Shown in pieces: positions 22,237 through 32,400 of a stretch of DNA of 64,000 bases (positions are counted from its first letter, which is position 1; every line of letters starts with the position of its first letter). The notes beneath the pieces were generated by a model, which was given only the letters and a program-made list of their open reading frames with translations, ran no database searches and was not told the origin of the DNA. Source of the stretch: Luteococcus japonicus. GTDB lineage: Bacteria > Actinomycetota > Actinomycetes > Propionibacteriales > Propionibacteriaceae. Made by a program: the position numbers and the translations under genes. The stretch lies in assembly GCF_003752415.1 (NCBI RefSeq), contig NZ_RKHG01000001.1:2790001-2854000 (forward strand), written 5' to 3'.

Positions 22237-23460
22237 TCAGCGGGTCAACAACACCTGGATCTGGTCTCCCCGGGCGACGGGCGCGGTGATGATGGCCAGC
22301 CCATCGCACTGGTGCAGGGTGCCGATCCGGTGGGAGCCATGGCCACCGGGTGCCGGGAGCGCCGAGGTGCCGTCCAGGACCACATCCACCAGTCGAGTGG
22401 TGCCCGGGCGGGCCGAGAAGTCCGCGGCGGCAACACAGGACAGGAGGCGGCGGGAGTCCGGAAGCCCGGACAGCTCGTCGAGCGCTGCGCGGACGAACAG
22501 GTGGACGCCGACATGCACCGCCACGGGATTTCCGGGCAGACAGATGATCGGGACCCGCATCCCCGCAATGTCGACATGTCCCCAGCCCTGGGGGCTGCCG
22601 GGTTGCATCGCGACGTGCCCCAGCTCCACATGGGCCGAGGGGCTGGTGGCAGCCCAGGCCTGCACCACGTCGTGGGAACCCACCGACACGCCACCGGTGG
22701 TGACCACCAGGTCCGGGGTGGGGGACAGCGCCGCCAACTGGGCCTCGAGGATGGCTGCCTCGTCGCCAGCATGGTGGACACCACTCACCTCGGCGCCCAG
22801 TTCCTGGAGCAGACCGGCCACGAGCACGGAGTTGGAGTCCGGGATCTGCGCACTTCCCAGCTGCACCCCCGGAGCAGAGAGTTCATCACCCGTGGTGACC
22901 AGGGCCACCAGAGGCCGTCGCCGAACCGGCAACCGGACCAGCCCGGTGGCCGCCGCGGCCGCCAGGTGCGTGGCGGACAGCCGGGTGCCGGCCTTCAGGA
23001 CCGTGTCGCCGATACGGACGTCCTCCCCGGCAGTCCGGATGTGGCTACGCCCGTCGAAGCCGGTGATCGTGACCTGTTGGGGCACCGGCCCGGCTCCGGG
23101 CCGGGCGTCGGTCTGCTCTACGGGGACCACCACGTCGCACCCGTCGGGGACCCGGGCCCCGGTCATGATCCGCACCGCATGACCCGGTGCGGGGGAGACG
23201 GGCGCGGCCCCGGCAGGAACCTCGCCGTCGACGGGGAGCGTGCACGGCACCTCGGCAAGATCAGCCCGTCGGACCGCGAAGCCGTCCATGGCCGAACAGT
23301 CGAAGGCTGGCACCGGGACCCGTGCCACGACGTCCCGCTCCAGGAGCAGGCCCAGGCAGTCCATCAGGGGTAGCTCCACGGGGGCCGGAGGATGCGCCAG
23401 CCTCCGGATCCGGCGACAGTGGTCTTCGACACCGGTCGGTTGGGTGTGCTGGGTGTTCAT
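22237..23460 (-). CDS. moeA: Molybdopterin molybdenumtransferase MoeA
   Basis: The 407-residue protein contains all MoeA blocks: VPAFDCSAMDGFAVR, RIMTGARVPDGCDVVVPVE, the RAGEDV-like TAGEDVRIGDTVLKAG, LVALVTTGDEL, DSNSVLVAGLL, VTTGGVSVGSHD and the ICLPGNPVAVHV loop. It inserts molybdate into adenylylated molybdopterin. The ATG at 23460 has a perfect AGGAGG six bases upstream. It is downstream of the nar/narK genes on the same strand, separated by a hairpin. Confidence 0.95.
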   Translation of the reverse strand: MNTQHTQPTGVEDHCRRIRRLAHPPAPVELPLMDCLGLLLERDVVARVPVPAFDCSAMDGFAVRRADLAEVPCTLPVDGEVPAGAAPVSPAPGHAVRIMTGARVPDGCDVVVPVEQTDARPGAGPVPQQVTITGFDGRSHIRTAGEDVRIGDTVLKAGTRLSATHLAAAAATGLVRLPVRRRPLVALVTTGDELSAPGVQLGSAQIPDSNSVLVAGLLQELGAEVSGVHHAGDEAAILEAQLAALSPTPDLVVTTGGVSVGSHDVVQAWAATSPSAHVELGHVAMQPGSPQGWGHVDIAGMRVPIICLPGNPVAVHVGVHLFVRAALDELSGLPDSRRLLSCVAAADFSARPGTTRLVDVVLDGTSALPAPGGHGSHRIGTLHQCDGLAIITAPVARGDQIQVLLTR

Positions 23461-23511
23461 TGAATGCCTCCTGGACATGAGGATTTCATGCGCGGCCCGA
23501 GCGAAGAGGAA

Positions 23512-23543
23512 CGCCCCGCCACTCACGACGGAGCAGCGGGGCG
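23512..23543 (-). terminator. Terminator after the distal narK gene
   Basis: On the minus strand CGCCCCGC (23536-23543) pairs with GCGGGGCG (23512-23519), followed by TTCCTCTT. It separates the narK genes from moeA. Confidence 0.6.
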
Positions 23544-23567
23544 CCCTGTGGGCCCGAATGGCAAAGG

Positions 23568-24935
23568 TCAGCTGGGCTTGGGGGCACCGGGGCGTGCGTA
23601 CCGCATCCAGGTGATCACCACGCACAGCACGGCGAAGGCCAGGCCGATCCCGTAGAAGGTGGAGGCCGGCATGATGGTCAGGGCGATGCCGAACAGGAAG
23701 GGACCGAAGGCCGCGATCGCAGCGGTCCAGCCGATCACGCCGCCTGCCTGACGGGGCTCGAAGATCATCGGCATCTGCTTGAAGGTGGAGGCATTGCCGA
23801 TGCCCGAGAACAGGAAGATGGCGAGCATGCCCCACAGGAAGGTCTTGAAGTCCGCCTGCATGGTGGCCGCCGAGGTGTGGTCCGGGTTCAGCGCCGTCAT
23901 GGTCCAGGCGATGGAGGCGATCAGGCCGATGCCGGAGACCAGCGTCCAGATGGCACCGCCCATCTTGTCGGTCAGCGGCGAGAAGAGCACCCGGGCGCCG
24001 GCACCGACCAGCGGGCCGAGGAAGACGTACTTCACGGCGTCGACGGGGACATAGCCCGCCACCTCGGCCGCACTCCCGGTTGCGCCGTAGAGCTGGTTCA
24101 TCAACAGGCCGAACTGGGCCGACAGGCCGGCGAAGGTGCCGAAGGTCATGATGTAGAGCAGCGTCATCCACCAGGTGTCCTGGTTGGAGAATATGTCGAA
24201 CTGCTGCTTGATGTTGGCCTTGATCGGCACCGACTTCAGCAGGAACCAGGCAGCCACAGCCCCGACGATGATGAAGGGGATCCAGGTGAAGGCCGCATTC
24301 TGGTACCAGACCTCGGTGGGAACCCCCGTCTTGGTCTTGAGCTGCTGTGACTCACCGACCACGGCGAGCGCGCCCATGCCCACCAGGGCCGGGGTGAGCA
24401 GCTGCACCAGCGAGACGCCGAAGTTGCCGATACCGGCCTGCAGGCCCAGTGCGGTGCCCGCCATCCGCTTCGGGAAGAAGTACGACGTGGAGGGCATGAA
24501 GCCGCTGAAGGCGCCACCGCCGATGCCAGCCAGGAAGGCCAGCAGCAGGAGCACCGGGTAGGAGGTGTTTGCATTCTGCACCGCGAAGCCCCAGCCCAGG
24601 ACCGGCACGGCCAGCAGGGCAGTGGTCAGGGCAACCATGCGACGGGTGCCCAGGATCGGCGGGAGGATCATCCACATCAGGCGGGTGATGCCCGCCGACA
24701 GGCCGGGCATGGCCGCCAGCCAGTAGAGCTGGCTCTTGGAAAAGGCGAAGCCAATGGAGTTCAGCTTGGGGATCAGGGCGCTGGGCAGGAACCATGCGAC
24801 GAAGCACAGCGTCAGGGCGAAGGTGGTGATCCACAGGGTGCGCCATGCCAAGGGCTTGTCCCAGCTGGCCTCGTCCTCGGGATTCCAGTTCTGCAGCCAT
24901 TCCCCGCCGGAGCGGGGATCAGTGGTGGAACTCAT
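23568..24935 (-). CDS. narK: NarK-type nitrate/nitrite MFS transporter (distal copy)
   Basis: The 455-residue protein has about 12 membrane helices of the major facilitator nitrate/nitrite porter family. The helix 5 nitrate signature region (LLAFLAGIGGGAFSGFMPSTSYFFPKRMAGTALGLQAGIGNFGVSL) and the helix 11 FSGIGNASTFKQMPMIF region are clear. It is longer than the upstream copy because of an N-terminal extension (NWNPEDEASWDKPLAWRTLW) and a cytoplasmic insert (about residues 180-200). The ATG at 24935 overlaps the upstream narK stop by 4 bases, and GAGGAG precedes it. It probably moves nitrate in and nitrite out; direction is not decided by sequence. Confidence 0.9.
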   Translation of the reverse strand: MSSTTDPRSGGEWLQNWNPEDEASWDKPLAWRTLWITTFALTLCFVAWFLPSALIPKLNSIGFAFSKSQLYWLAAMPGLSAGITRLMWMILPPILGTRRMVALTTALLAVPVLGWGFAVQNANTSYPVLLLLAFLAGIGGGAFSGFMPSTSYFFPKRMAGTALGLQAGIGNFGVSLVQLLTPALVGMGALAVVGESQQLKTKTGVPTEVWYQNAAFTWIPFIIVGAVAAWFLLKSVPIKANIKQQFDIFSNQDTWWMTLLYIMTFGTFAGLSAQFGLLMNQLYGATGSAAEVAGYVPVDAVKYVFLGPLVGAGARVLFSPLTDKMGGAIWTLVSGIGLIASIAWTMTALNPDHTSAATMQADFKTFLWGMLAIFLFSGIGNASTFKQMPMIFEPRQAGGVIGWTAAIAAFGPFLFGIALTIMPASTFYGIGLAFAVLCVVITWMRYARPGAPKPS

Positions 24936-26221
24936 CGGTTCTCCTCGATCTCGGAGGCCGGAGCCTCGAAGTGGTCGGACAGGTGCAATGCCTGCTTTTG
25001 CAGCATCGCGTGGATGGTCAGGTGCATCCAGACCAGACAGACCAGCGTGAGCACCAGGAGCACCATGAAGGTGCTGGTCGGTGCCCCGCTCCACTGCTTG
25101 GCGTAGGCGAACAGCGGAGGCAGGAAGAACCCGCCCAGACCGCCGAGCATTCCCACCAGACCGCCGACGGACCCGACATTGGTGGGGAAGTAGTCAGGGA
25201 TGTGCTTGTAGACGGCGGCCTTGCCGATGCCCATCGAACATCCCAGCAGGAAGATGACCACCACGAAGGCCCACAGCCCCAGGAGCCTGGGGACACTCAG
25301 CAGGGCGGAGGTGACCACCATCAGGCCGAAGGTGAAGTACATGGCGCGGCGCGGGCCGAACTTGTCGCTGAACCATCCGCCGAAGGGGCGCAGCAGGGAG
25401 GCCGGGAAGATGAACAGGGCGGTCAACAGCCCGGCCTTGGTCAGCGAGACGTCGTAGACGTCCATGTAGTACTTCGGCAGCCAGGCCGACAGCGCCACGT
25501 AGGCCCCGAAGACCGCCACGTAGTAAAGGCTGAAGCGCCACACGCGCATCTCCTTGAGCGGCTCCAGCATCTCCGACAAGGGCTTGGATGCCCCGGGCAT
25601 CCGGTCCTCACGCGGCGTGCCCACCAGGATGAGGACGAGCAGGACGAGCAGCAGCACCGTGTAGATCACCGGCAGCAGGCGCCAGCCGCCCTTGACGAAT
25701 CCCAGGTAGGTGCTGCCCGCGGTGGCCAGGATCAGGGGCGGTCCGATGAACTTGGTGACCGAGGCACCGACATTGCCGGCGCCGAACAGACCGAGGGCGA
25801 AACCCTGCCGGTGTTTGGTGAACCAGGCGGAGTTCCAGGCGATGCCGACGCTGAACGAGTTTCCGGCGAAGCCGACCAGGAAGGCCAGGAGCAGCAGCAT
25901 GTGGTAACTGTTCGCGAAGGCGACCGCGAAGGAGGCAACTGCCGAGAAGGCCAGGATGAAGCTCATCACCTTGCGGCCGCCAATGCGGTCGGTGATCATG
26001 CCGGCGGGCAGCCGCCACATGGATCCATTGAGGATGGCCACGGCGCTGATCCAGGAGAGCTGGACGTCGGTCAGTCCGAACTCCTTCTGGATCGGCTTGC
26101 CGAGGATGCCGAACATGAGCCACACGGCAAACATGACCGTGAACGCGATGGTGGACAGGGTGAGGACCGCGGTCGAGCCGTGGGCTTCCTTCTCCTGGAC
26201 GGCTGGGACTTGTTGATTCAT
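24932..26221 (-). CDS. narK: NarK-type nitrate/nitrite MFS transporter (proximal copy)
   Basis: A 429-residue, 12-helix transporter with the conserved helix 2 region (SWISAVAILNGSMWRLPAGMITDRIGGRKVM; the Arg contacts nitrate), a helix 5 nitrate signature (AFLVGFAGNSFSVGIAWNSAWF) and a helix 11 signature (MGIGKAAVYKHIPDYFP). The start at 26221 follows the hairpin after narI. The overlap with the next narK suggests a coupled pair of divergent paralogues, perhaps a nitrate/proton symporter and a nitrate/nitrite antiporter as seen in other nitrate respirers. Confidence 0.9.
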   Translation of the reverse strand: MNQQVPAVQEKEAHGSTAVLTLSTIAFTVMFAVWLMFGILGKPIQKEFGLTDVQLSWISAVAILNGSMWRLPAGMITDRIGGRKVMSFILAFSAVASFAVAFANSYHMLLLLAFLVGFAGNSFSVGIAWNSAWFTKHRQGFALGLFGAGNVGASVTKFIGPPLILATAGSTYLGFVKGGWRLLPVIYTVLLLVLLVLILVGTPREDRMPGASKPLSEMLEPLKEMRVWRFSLYYVAVFGAYVALSAWLPKYYMDVYDVSLTKAGLLTALFIFPASLLRPFGGWFSDKFGPRRAMYFTFGLMVVTSALLSVPRLLGLWAFVVVIFLLGCSMGIGKAAVYKHIPDYFPTNVGSVGGLVGMLGGLGGFFLPPLFAYAKQWSGAPTSTFMVLLVLTLVCLVWMHLTIHAMLQKQALHLSDHFEAPASEIEENR

Positions 26222-26247
26222 CAGGTGGACAGCTTTCGACAAATGGG

Positions 26248-26273
26248 TGCGGCCCCCGATGCTGGGGGCCGCA
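26248..26273 (-). terminator. Hairpin between narI and narK
   Basis: A perfect 10-bp stem, TGCGGCCCCC (26248-26257) with GGGGGCCGCA (26264-26273), and a 6-base loop. There is no long T-run, so partial read-through into narK is possible. Confidence 0.55.
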
Positions 26274-26294
26274 TGGTGTCTGGGAGTGCCGGAG

Positions 26295-27059
26295 TCAACG
26301 AGGACGCTGGTTCCGGTCGAGGGTGCCAATGGGGTCCCAGCCTCGGCGCGAACCAGAACCCTGGCTCGACGGCGTCGGGACGCCGTCGCGGGTGCGGTAG
26401 ACGATGTAGGGACGGAAGAGGTACTTCAGGGGTGCGCTGAAGGCGTGCACCAGCCGGGTGAAGGGCCAGATGGCGAAGAGCAGCAGCGCGATGATGACGT
26501 GGGCCTTGAAGACCGGGGTCGCGGCCGCCATCGCCTGCACGTCGGGCTGGAAGGTGAACAGCGAACGGAACCAGATGGAGACCGTCTCGCGGTAGTTGTG
26601 TTCGGTGCCACCCGCGCCGCGGGTGCCGAAGAGCGTGGCGGCAGTGCCCAGCAGCACGGCCCCGGTGAGGAAGATGTACATCACCTTGTCGTTGACGGTG
26701 GTGGCATTGAAGACCTCCCCGGTGGTGCGGCGACGAAGGATCAGCATGAACAGGCCGACGATGATCATCGCCGCGGCCACCAGGCCGCCACCCAGCGCGA
26801 GCAGGTGGTACTGGTGCTGGTGGAAGCCGATCGCATCGGTCCAGCGTTTGGGAATGACCAGGCCCATGAAGTGGCCCGCGATGGCCATGATCAGACCGAA
26901 GTGGAACAGGGGAGAGGCGATCTTGAGCAGCTTGCTCTCGTACAGCTGGGAACTGCGGGTGGTCCAGCCGAACTGGTCGTACTTGTAGCGCCAGATGGTG
27001 CCGCCGACGAGCAGCGTCACGCAGGCATAGGGCAGCATGCCCCACAGGAAGGTGTTCAT
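26295..27059 (-). CDS. narI: Respiratory nitrate reductase gamma subunit NarI
   Basis: The 254-residue integral membrane cytochrome b subunit has five helices. Haem-ligand His residues are in LFHFGLIMAIAGHFMG, HQHQYHLLALGGG and PVFKAHVIIALLLFAIWPFTRLVHAF. It takes electrons from menaquinol at the membrane and passes them to NarH. The ATG at 27059 overlaps the narJ stop by 4 bases. The last 25 residues are a polar cytoplasmic tail. Confidence 0.95.
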   Translation of the reverse strand: MNTFLWGMLPYACVTLLVGGTIWRYKYDQFGWTTRSSQLYESKLLKIASPLFHFGLIMAIAGHFMGLVIPKRWTDAIGFHQHQYHLLALGGGLVAAAMIIVGLFMLILRRRTTGEVFNATTVNDKVMYIFLTGAVLLGTAATLFGTRGAGGTEHNYRETVSIWFRSLFTFQPDVQAMAAATPVFKAHVIIALLLFAIWPFTRLVHAFSAPLKYLFRPYIVYRTRDGVPTPSSQGSGSRRGWDPIGTLDRNQRPR

Positions 27060-27769
27060 CGGTGGTCTCCCCTGGTTGGCTGGAAGTCTGTCGGCTGGGG
27101 GTGGGACGGCTGGATTCCGAGGGCCGCGCCCCGGCTCTGGATCTCGACGTACTGGGCCTGCTCCGAGCCATAGCTCGGCAGGCCGACGGTCTCCTGCGGC
27201 ATCGCGGCATCCACCATGGCCTGCACCTCGGCGCGGGTGCTGGGGGCCTTGCCGGGGAGCGTCGCGCACACGGCACGAACGATGCCCGCCTGCGGCAGGT
27301 CATCCTTCTCCAACTGCATCCGCAGGAGCTCCAGGCTGGGCCGGTAGCGGGTCAGCAGCTCGAAACCGCGCTGCGGATCGCCCAGGGCCGCGAACTCCAG
27401 CACGAGCGGCAGATGGTCCGGCAGCTCACCACCAAGATCAACGAGCAGGCCGGAGTCGCGGTAGACCTGCTTGATTCCCGCCAGCACCTCACCGCGGCGA
27501 CGGGTGTCCCCGTCGGTCCAGTACGACAGGTGCAGCGCGTGGCGACGCGAGGTGTCGAACTCCGCCACGTGGAAGGCCTGCGACTCCACCAGCGGCTGCT
27601 GGGACAGGTGGGACAGCGTCGGCTCGAAGGCCTGCAGCACCCCGGCCTCGGCCAGCGCGCCGCGCAGCACCTCCAGACGCTCCAGCAGCTGCTCGTCGGG
27701 GTAGCTGAGCAGCAGCGAGGCGGCCTGGTAGACCACCTGCTGCGTCGTCAGCGTCACGTCGGTACTCAC
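27056..27769 (-). CDS. narJ: Nitrate reductase molybdenum cofactor assembly chaperone NarJ
   Basis: The 237-residue cytoplasmic helical protein contains the NarJ/TorD region DTSRRHALHLSYWTDGDTRRRGEVLAGIKQVYRDSGL and DLPDHLPLVLEFAA. It is needed for cofactor insertion into NarG and membrane attachment of NarGH; it is not part of the final enzyme. The start is GTG at 27769, overlapping the narH stop (GTGA). Confidence 0.93.
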   Translation of the reverse strand: MSTDVTLTTQQVVYQAASLLLSYPDEQLLERLEVLRGALAEAGVLQAFEPTLSHLSQQPLVESQAFHVAEFDTSRRHALHLSYWTDGDTRRRGEVLAGIKQVYRDSGLLVDLGGELPDHLPLVLEFAALGDPQRGFELLTRYRPSLELLRMQLEKDDLPQAGIVRAVCATLPGKAPSTRAEVQAMVDAAMPQETVGLPSYGSEQAQYVEIQSRGAALGIQPSHPQPTDFQPTRGDHR

Positions 27770-29427
27770 ACCCGACCCTCGTCGTCCAGGGCATCGCGGT
27801 CCAGCGAGGAGGTGTCGACGCCCCGCAGACCGTCAGCGGCGGGCATCAGCGGCGGGGGAGCGACATCGGCCTCGGCGGCCGCCTGACGGGCCTTGATCGA
27901 CTGGTAGGTCTCGATGGCCACCGGTACCGGGCCGCTGCCCGAACCGGAGCCCCACGGGCCCTCCTCCATGCCCGGCCCACCCTCGAAGTCCAGGCTGCAG
28001 CCCATCTCCTCGAGATTGTGGGCCTGCTCGATATGGGCCTTCGGAATGACGTAACGGTCGTCGTACTTGGCGATGGCCAGCAGGCGGTACATCTGCTCCA
28101 TGGCCTGCGGCGTCATCCCGACCGCCTCGGTCAGGTCGGCGTCGCGCTCATTGTGCAGGGTCACGCCACGCATGTAGGAGCGCATCGCGGCCAGCTTCTG
28201 CAGTACGTCCGTGACCACCTGGGTGTCACCCGCGGTGAACAGCTCCGCCAGGTACTCCACCGGGATGCGCAGCGCGTCGATGGCGCCGAACAGGTTCCCG
28301 GCGGCCTCCGCGTCGTGGCCCTGCTCGCGCAGCGTGTCGACGACGGGGGACAGCGGCGGGATGTACCAGACCATCGGCATGGTGCGGTACTCCGGGTGCA
28401 GTGGCAGCGCGACCTTGAAGTGCTTGATCAGCGCGTAGACCGGGGACTTCTGTGCGGCGTCGATCCAGTCCGACGGGATGCCGGACTTGCGGGCCTCGGC
28501 CAGCACCTTCGGGTCGTGCGGGTCCAGCATGACGTCGAGCTGGGCCTGGTAGAGGTCCTGGTCATTCTTGACTGACGCGGCCTTGGTGACGGCATCCGCG
28601 TCGTACAGGATGATGCCGATGTAGCGCAGCCGACCCACGCAGGTCTCCGAGCAGACCGTCGGGATGCCCGCCTCCAGCCTCGGGTAGCAGAAGGTGCACT
28701 TCTCCGCCTTGCCGGAACGGTGGTTGAAGTAGATCTTCTTGTACGGGCAGCCGGTGATGCACTGGCGCCAGCCACGGCACTGGTTCTGGTCCACCAGCAC
28801 GATGCCGTCCTCGGCGCGCTTGTAGATCGCGCCCGAGGGGCACGAGGCCATGCACGAGGGGTTCAGGCAGTGCTCACAGATCCGCGGCAGGAAGAACATG
28901 AAGCTCTTCTCGTACTCGAACTTGATCTTGTCCGAGACCTCCTGGCGCAGCTTCTCCACGATCGGGTCCTGCTCCTGCGCGGTACCGCCCAGCGAGTCGT
29001 CCCAGTTCGCGGAGTACTCGATCTTGGTGTCCTTGCCCGTGATCAGGCTCTTCGGCCGGGCCACCGGGAAGTCATCGCCCAGCGGCGCATTGGTCAGCGT
29101 CTCGTAGTCATAGGTCCACGGCTCGTAGTAGTCCTCGAGCCCCGGCTGCACCGGGGAGGCGAAGATGCTGAGCAGCTTCTTGAACCGGCCACCGGACTTG
29201 AGCTTGATGCCGCCGGTGGCGGTGCGGACCCAGCCGCCCTGCCACTTGTCCTGGTCCTCGTAGCGACGCGGGTAGCCCTGACCGGGGCGCGTCTCCACAT
29301 TGTTGAACCAGACGTACTCGGTGCCGGCCCGGTTGGTCCATGCCTGCTTGCAGGTGACCGAACAGGTGTGGCAGCCGATGCACTTGTCGAGGTTCATCAC
29401 CATCGCAACCTGTGCCATGACTCGCAT
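27766..29427 (-). CDS. narH: Respiratory nitrate reductase beta subunit NarH
   Basis: The 553-residue iron-sulfur subunit begins with CIGCHTCSVTC (residues 16-26). It has CEHCLNPSCMASCP, CRGWRQCITGCP (the Trp in place of a Cys marks the [3Fe-4S] cluster, normal for NarH) and CTFCYPRLEAGIPTVCSETC, giving three [4Fe-4S] and one [3Fe-4S] centres. It carries electrons from NarI haems to NarG. The ATG at 29427 overlaps the narG stop by one base; a second ATG at 29418 is equally possible. The C-terminal 50 residues are Pro/Ala-rich, longer than in E. coli. Confidence 0.96.
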   Translation of the reverse strand: MRVMAQVAMVMNLDKCIGCHTCSVTCKQAWTNRAGTEYVWFNNVETRPGQGYPRRYEDQDKWQGGWVRTATGGIKLKSGGRFKKLLSIFASPVQPGLEDYYEPWTYDYETLTNAPLGDDFPVARPKSLITGKDTKIEYSANWDDSLGGTAQEQDPIVEKLRQEVSDKIKFEYEKSFMFFLPRICEHCLNPSCMASCPSGAIYKRAEDGIVLVDQNQCRGWRQCITGCPYKKIYFNHRSGKAEKCTFCYPRLEAGIPTVCSETCVGRLRYIGIILYDADAVTKAASVKNDQDLYQAQLDVMLDPHDPKVLAEARKSGIPSDWIDAAQKSPVYALIKHFKVALPLHPEYRTMPMVWYIPPLSPVVDTLREQGHDAEAAGNLFGAIDALRIPVEYLAELFTAGDTQVVTDVLQKLAAMRSYMRGVTLHNERDADLTEAVGMTPQAMEQMYRLLAIAKYDDRYVIPKAHIEQAHNLEEMGCSLDFEGGPGMEEGPWGSGSGSGPVPVAIETYQSIKARQAAAEADVAPPPLMPAADGLRGVDTSSLDRDALDDEGRV

Positions 29428-32400
29428 CAGTACTGGACCTCCTGGGAGCGCTTGCGGATGGTGGAGATGATGTCTCGGTTGACCCCGGTGGGGCCGATGT
29501 AGTTGAAGGCGTAGGCCTGGTGGGCGTAGCCACCGATCAGGTGGGTCGGCTTCAGCAGGATGCGGGTGACGGAGTTGTGGATGCCGCCGCGGCGTCCGGT
29601 GGCCTCAGACTTGGGCACGTCGATGGTGCGTTCCTGGGCGTGCTGCACGTAGGCGATGCCCACCGGCAGCTTGTGGGTGACCACCGCGCGGGCGACGAAG
29701 ACGCCGTTCGCATTGGTGCACTCCACCCACTCGTTGTCCTTGACGTCGATCGCCTTGGCGTCCTCGACGCTCAGCCAGGCCTGGGGGCCGCCGCGTCCCA
29801 GCGACAGCATGAACAGGTTGTCCTGGTATTCGGAGTGGATGGACCACTTGTTGTGGACGGTCAGGTAGCGCAGCGTGATGGAACGTTCGCCGCGTGCGCC
29901 GACGTCGGGTTCGCCGTACATCCGGCCCATGTCCAGCGGGGGACGGTAGATGGGCAGTTGCTCACCGGCGTCGATCATCCAGTCGTGGTCCAGGAAGAAG
30001 TGCATCCGGCCACTCAGCGTGTGCCACGGCTTCATTCGCTCGGTGTTGATGGTGAAGGCCGCATAGCGCCGGCCGCCGGTCTCCGAACCCGACCACTCCG
30101 GGGAGGTGATCACCGGCTGCGGGGCCTGCTGGGTCTGGGCGAAGGTGACGATCTTCTCCTCCGAACCCTCCGACAGGTCCGCCAGCTTCACGCCGGTGCG
30201 CTTCTCCAGGGTGCGGAAGCCCTGCGTGGCGAGCTCACCATTGGTGGTGCCGGAGAAGGTGAGGATGGCCTCGGCCATCCGCGCGTCGGTGTCGATTGCG
30301 GGGCGTCCCTCGGCCGGGCCGGAGTCGAAGACTCCGTGCAGCTGGGCCAGCCGGTCCACCGCGTGGGAGACGTCGAAGGTGACGTTCTTGGTGGTGAAGC
30401 CCAGCCGGTCCGCGAGCGGGCCGACGCTGGTCAGCTTGTCGACGATGGCCGTGTAGTCGCGCTCGACGATCATCAGGTTCGGCAGGTTCTTGCCCGGGAC
30501 GGCCGGCAGGTCCGTGCCCTTCCAGTCCGGCACGTGGCCGCCCGGCTGCGCGAGTTCGCCGGGGGTGTCGTGCTGCATCGGGACGGCGACGAGGTCCTTG
30601 CGGGTGTCCAGGCGGCCCTTGGCCATCCGGCCGATCACGGCCGAGAGGGCCTTGAAGGTCTCGAAGTCGCTCCGGGCCTCCCACGGGGGGTCGATCGCCG
30701 GGGTGAAGGCGTGCACATAGGGGTGCATGTCCGTGGAGGAGATGTCGTACTTCTCGTACCAGGTGGCGGCCGGGAAGACAATGTCACTGAGCAGCGTGGA
30801 GCTGGTCATCCGGAAGTCACTGGTGATCAGCAGGTCCAGCTTCCCCTTGGGCGCCTCGTCGTGCCAGACGATGTCCTTGGGGCGGTGCTCGGCGCCGTGG
30901 CCGTTCTCCATCACATTGTTGTGGGTGCCCAGCAGGTGCTTGAGGAAGTACTCCTCGCCCTTGGCGGAGCTGCCGAACAGGTTGGAGCGCCACAGGATCA
31001 GGTTGCGTGGCCAGTTCTCCGGGGCATCGACGTCCTCGATGGCGCTCTTGAGGCGGCCCTCCTTGAGCTCACGGGCCACCCATTCCTGCACCGTGGCGGC
31101 CTCGCCGCGGTCCACGGCGGCCTGCGCCTCATCGGCCAGGTCCAGCGGGTTGCGGTTGAACTGCGGGTAGAAGGGCATCCAGCCCAGCCGGTTGGCGGTG
31201 GCCATCGCATCGGCGGCGTGCAGGCCGTCGAGGTGACCGGTGCTCAGCGGGGAGGTGATGGCGTCGGCACTGAATCCGTCGGTGCGCCACTGGTCCGTGT
31301 GCATGTACCAGTAACCGGTGCCGATCATGGTGCGCGGCGGGCGGCTCCAGTCCAGGGCATTGGCCATGTTGAACCAGCCCGTCATCGGGCGGCACTTCTC
31401 CTGGCCGACGTAGTGCGCCCAGCCACCGCCATTGCGGCCGATGCAGCCGGTGAGCATCAGCAGGCTCATGATGGCGCGGTAGGTGGCATCGGCGTGGTAC
31501 CAGTGGCAGATGCCGGCGCCGATGATGATCATGGTGCGGCCCTCGGACTCCTCGGAGTTCTTGGCGAACTCGCGGGCGATCCGGATGCACTGGTCTGCGG
31601 GGACGCTGGTGATCTCCGCCTGCCAAGCCGGGGTGTAGGGGGTGCTGACGTCGTCATAGCCGGTGGCCCACTGGCCGGGCAGGCCTTCGCGGCCGACGCC
31701 GTACTGCGCCAGCATCAGGTCCAGCACGGTGCAGTAGCGCTGGCCCTCGATCTCGATGGCGGGCACACCCCGACGAATGATCGAGCCGGCACCCCGCGGG
31801 TCCTCGAAGCAGGGCAGGGCGATCTCGACGCCCTGCGCGCCCTCGACATCCTTGACCGACAGGGCCGGGTCGATGCCGTCGAGGTTGAGGTTCCACTTGC
31901 CTTCGTCCTCGGCATTGTGGCGAAAGCCCATGGAACCCTTCGGGACCACGGGGCGGCCGCTGGCGGCATCCCACATGACGGTCTTGAAGGCGGCGTCGGA
32001 CTGGCTCGCGTGCTCGGGGAGGTCCGAGGCCACGAGGAACTTGGAGGCGGTCAGGCCGTGGCCCTCCGGGTGTTCCTCGAGGCGGACCAGCATCGACAGG
32101 TCCGTGTACTTCTTCACGTAGTCGGTGAAGAAGGGCACCTGACGGTCGACGAAGTTCTCCTTGAGGATGACGTGGCCCATGGACATGGCCAGGGCGGCAT
32201 CGGTGCCGGCCTGGGCAGGCATCCACTCGTCGGCGAACTTCACGTTGTCCGCGTAGTCCGGGGCGACGGTGATCACCTTCGTGCCGCGGTAGCGGACCTC
32301 GGCCATCCAGTGGGCGTCGGGGGTGCGGGTCAGCGGGACATTCGAACCCCACATCATCAGGTAGGTGGAGTCCCACCAGTCGCCGGACTCGGGCACGTCG

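Noticed and set aside
21658-23373. Long plus-strand frame running from moaD through mog and moeA
   Set aside because: It changes overlap with three well-supported genes and its product is Gly/Arg-rich filler.
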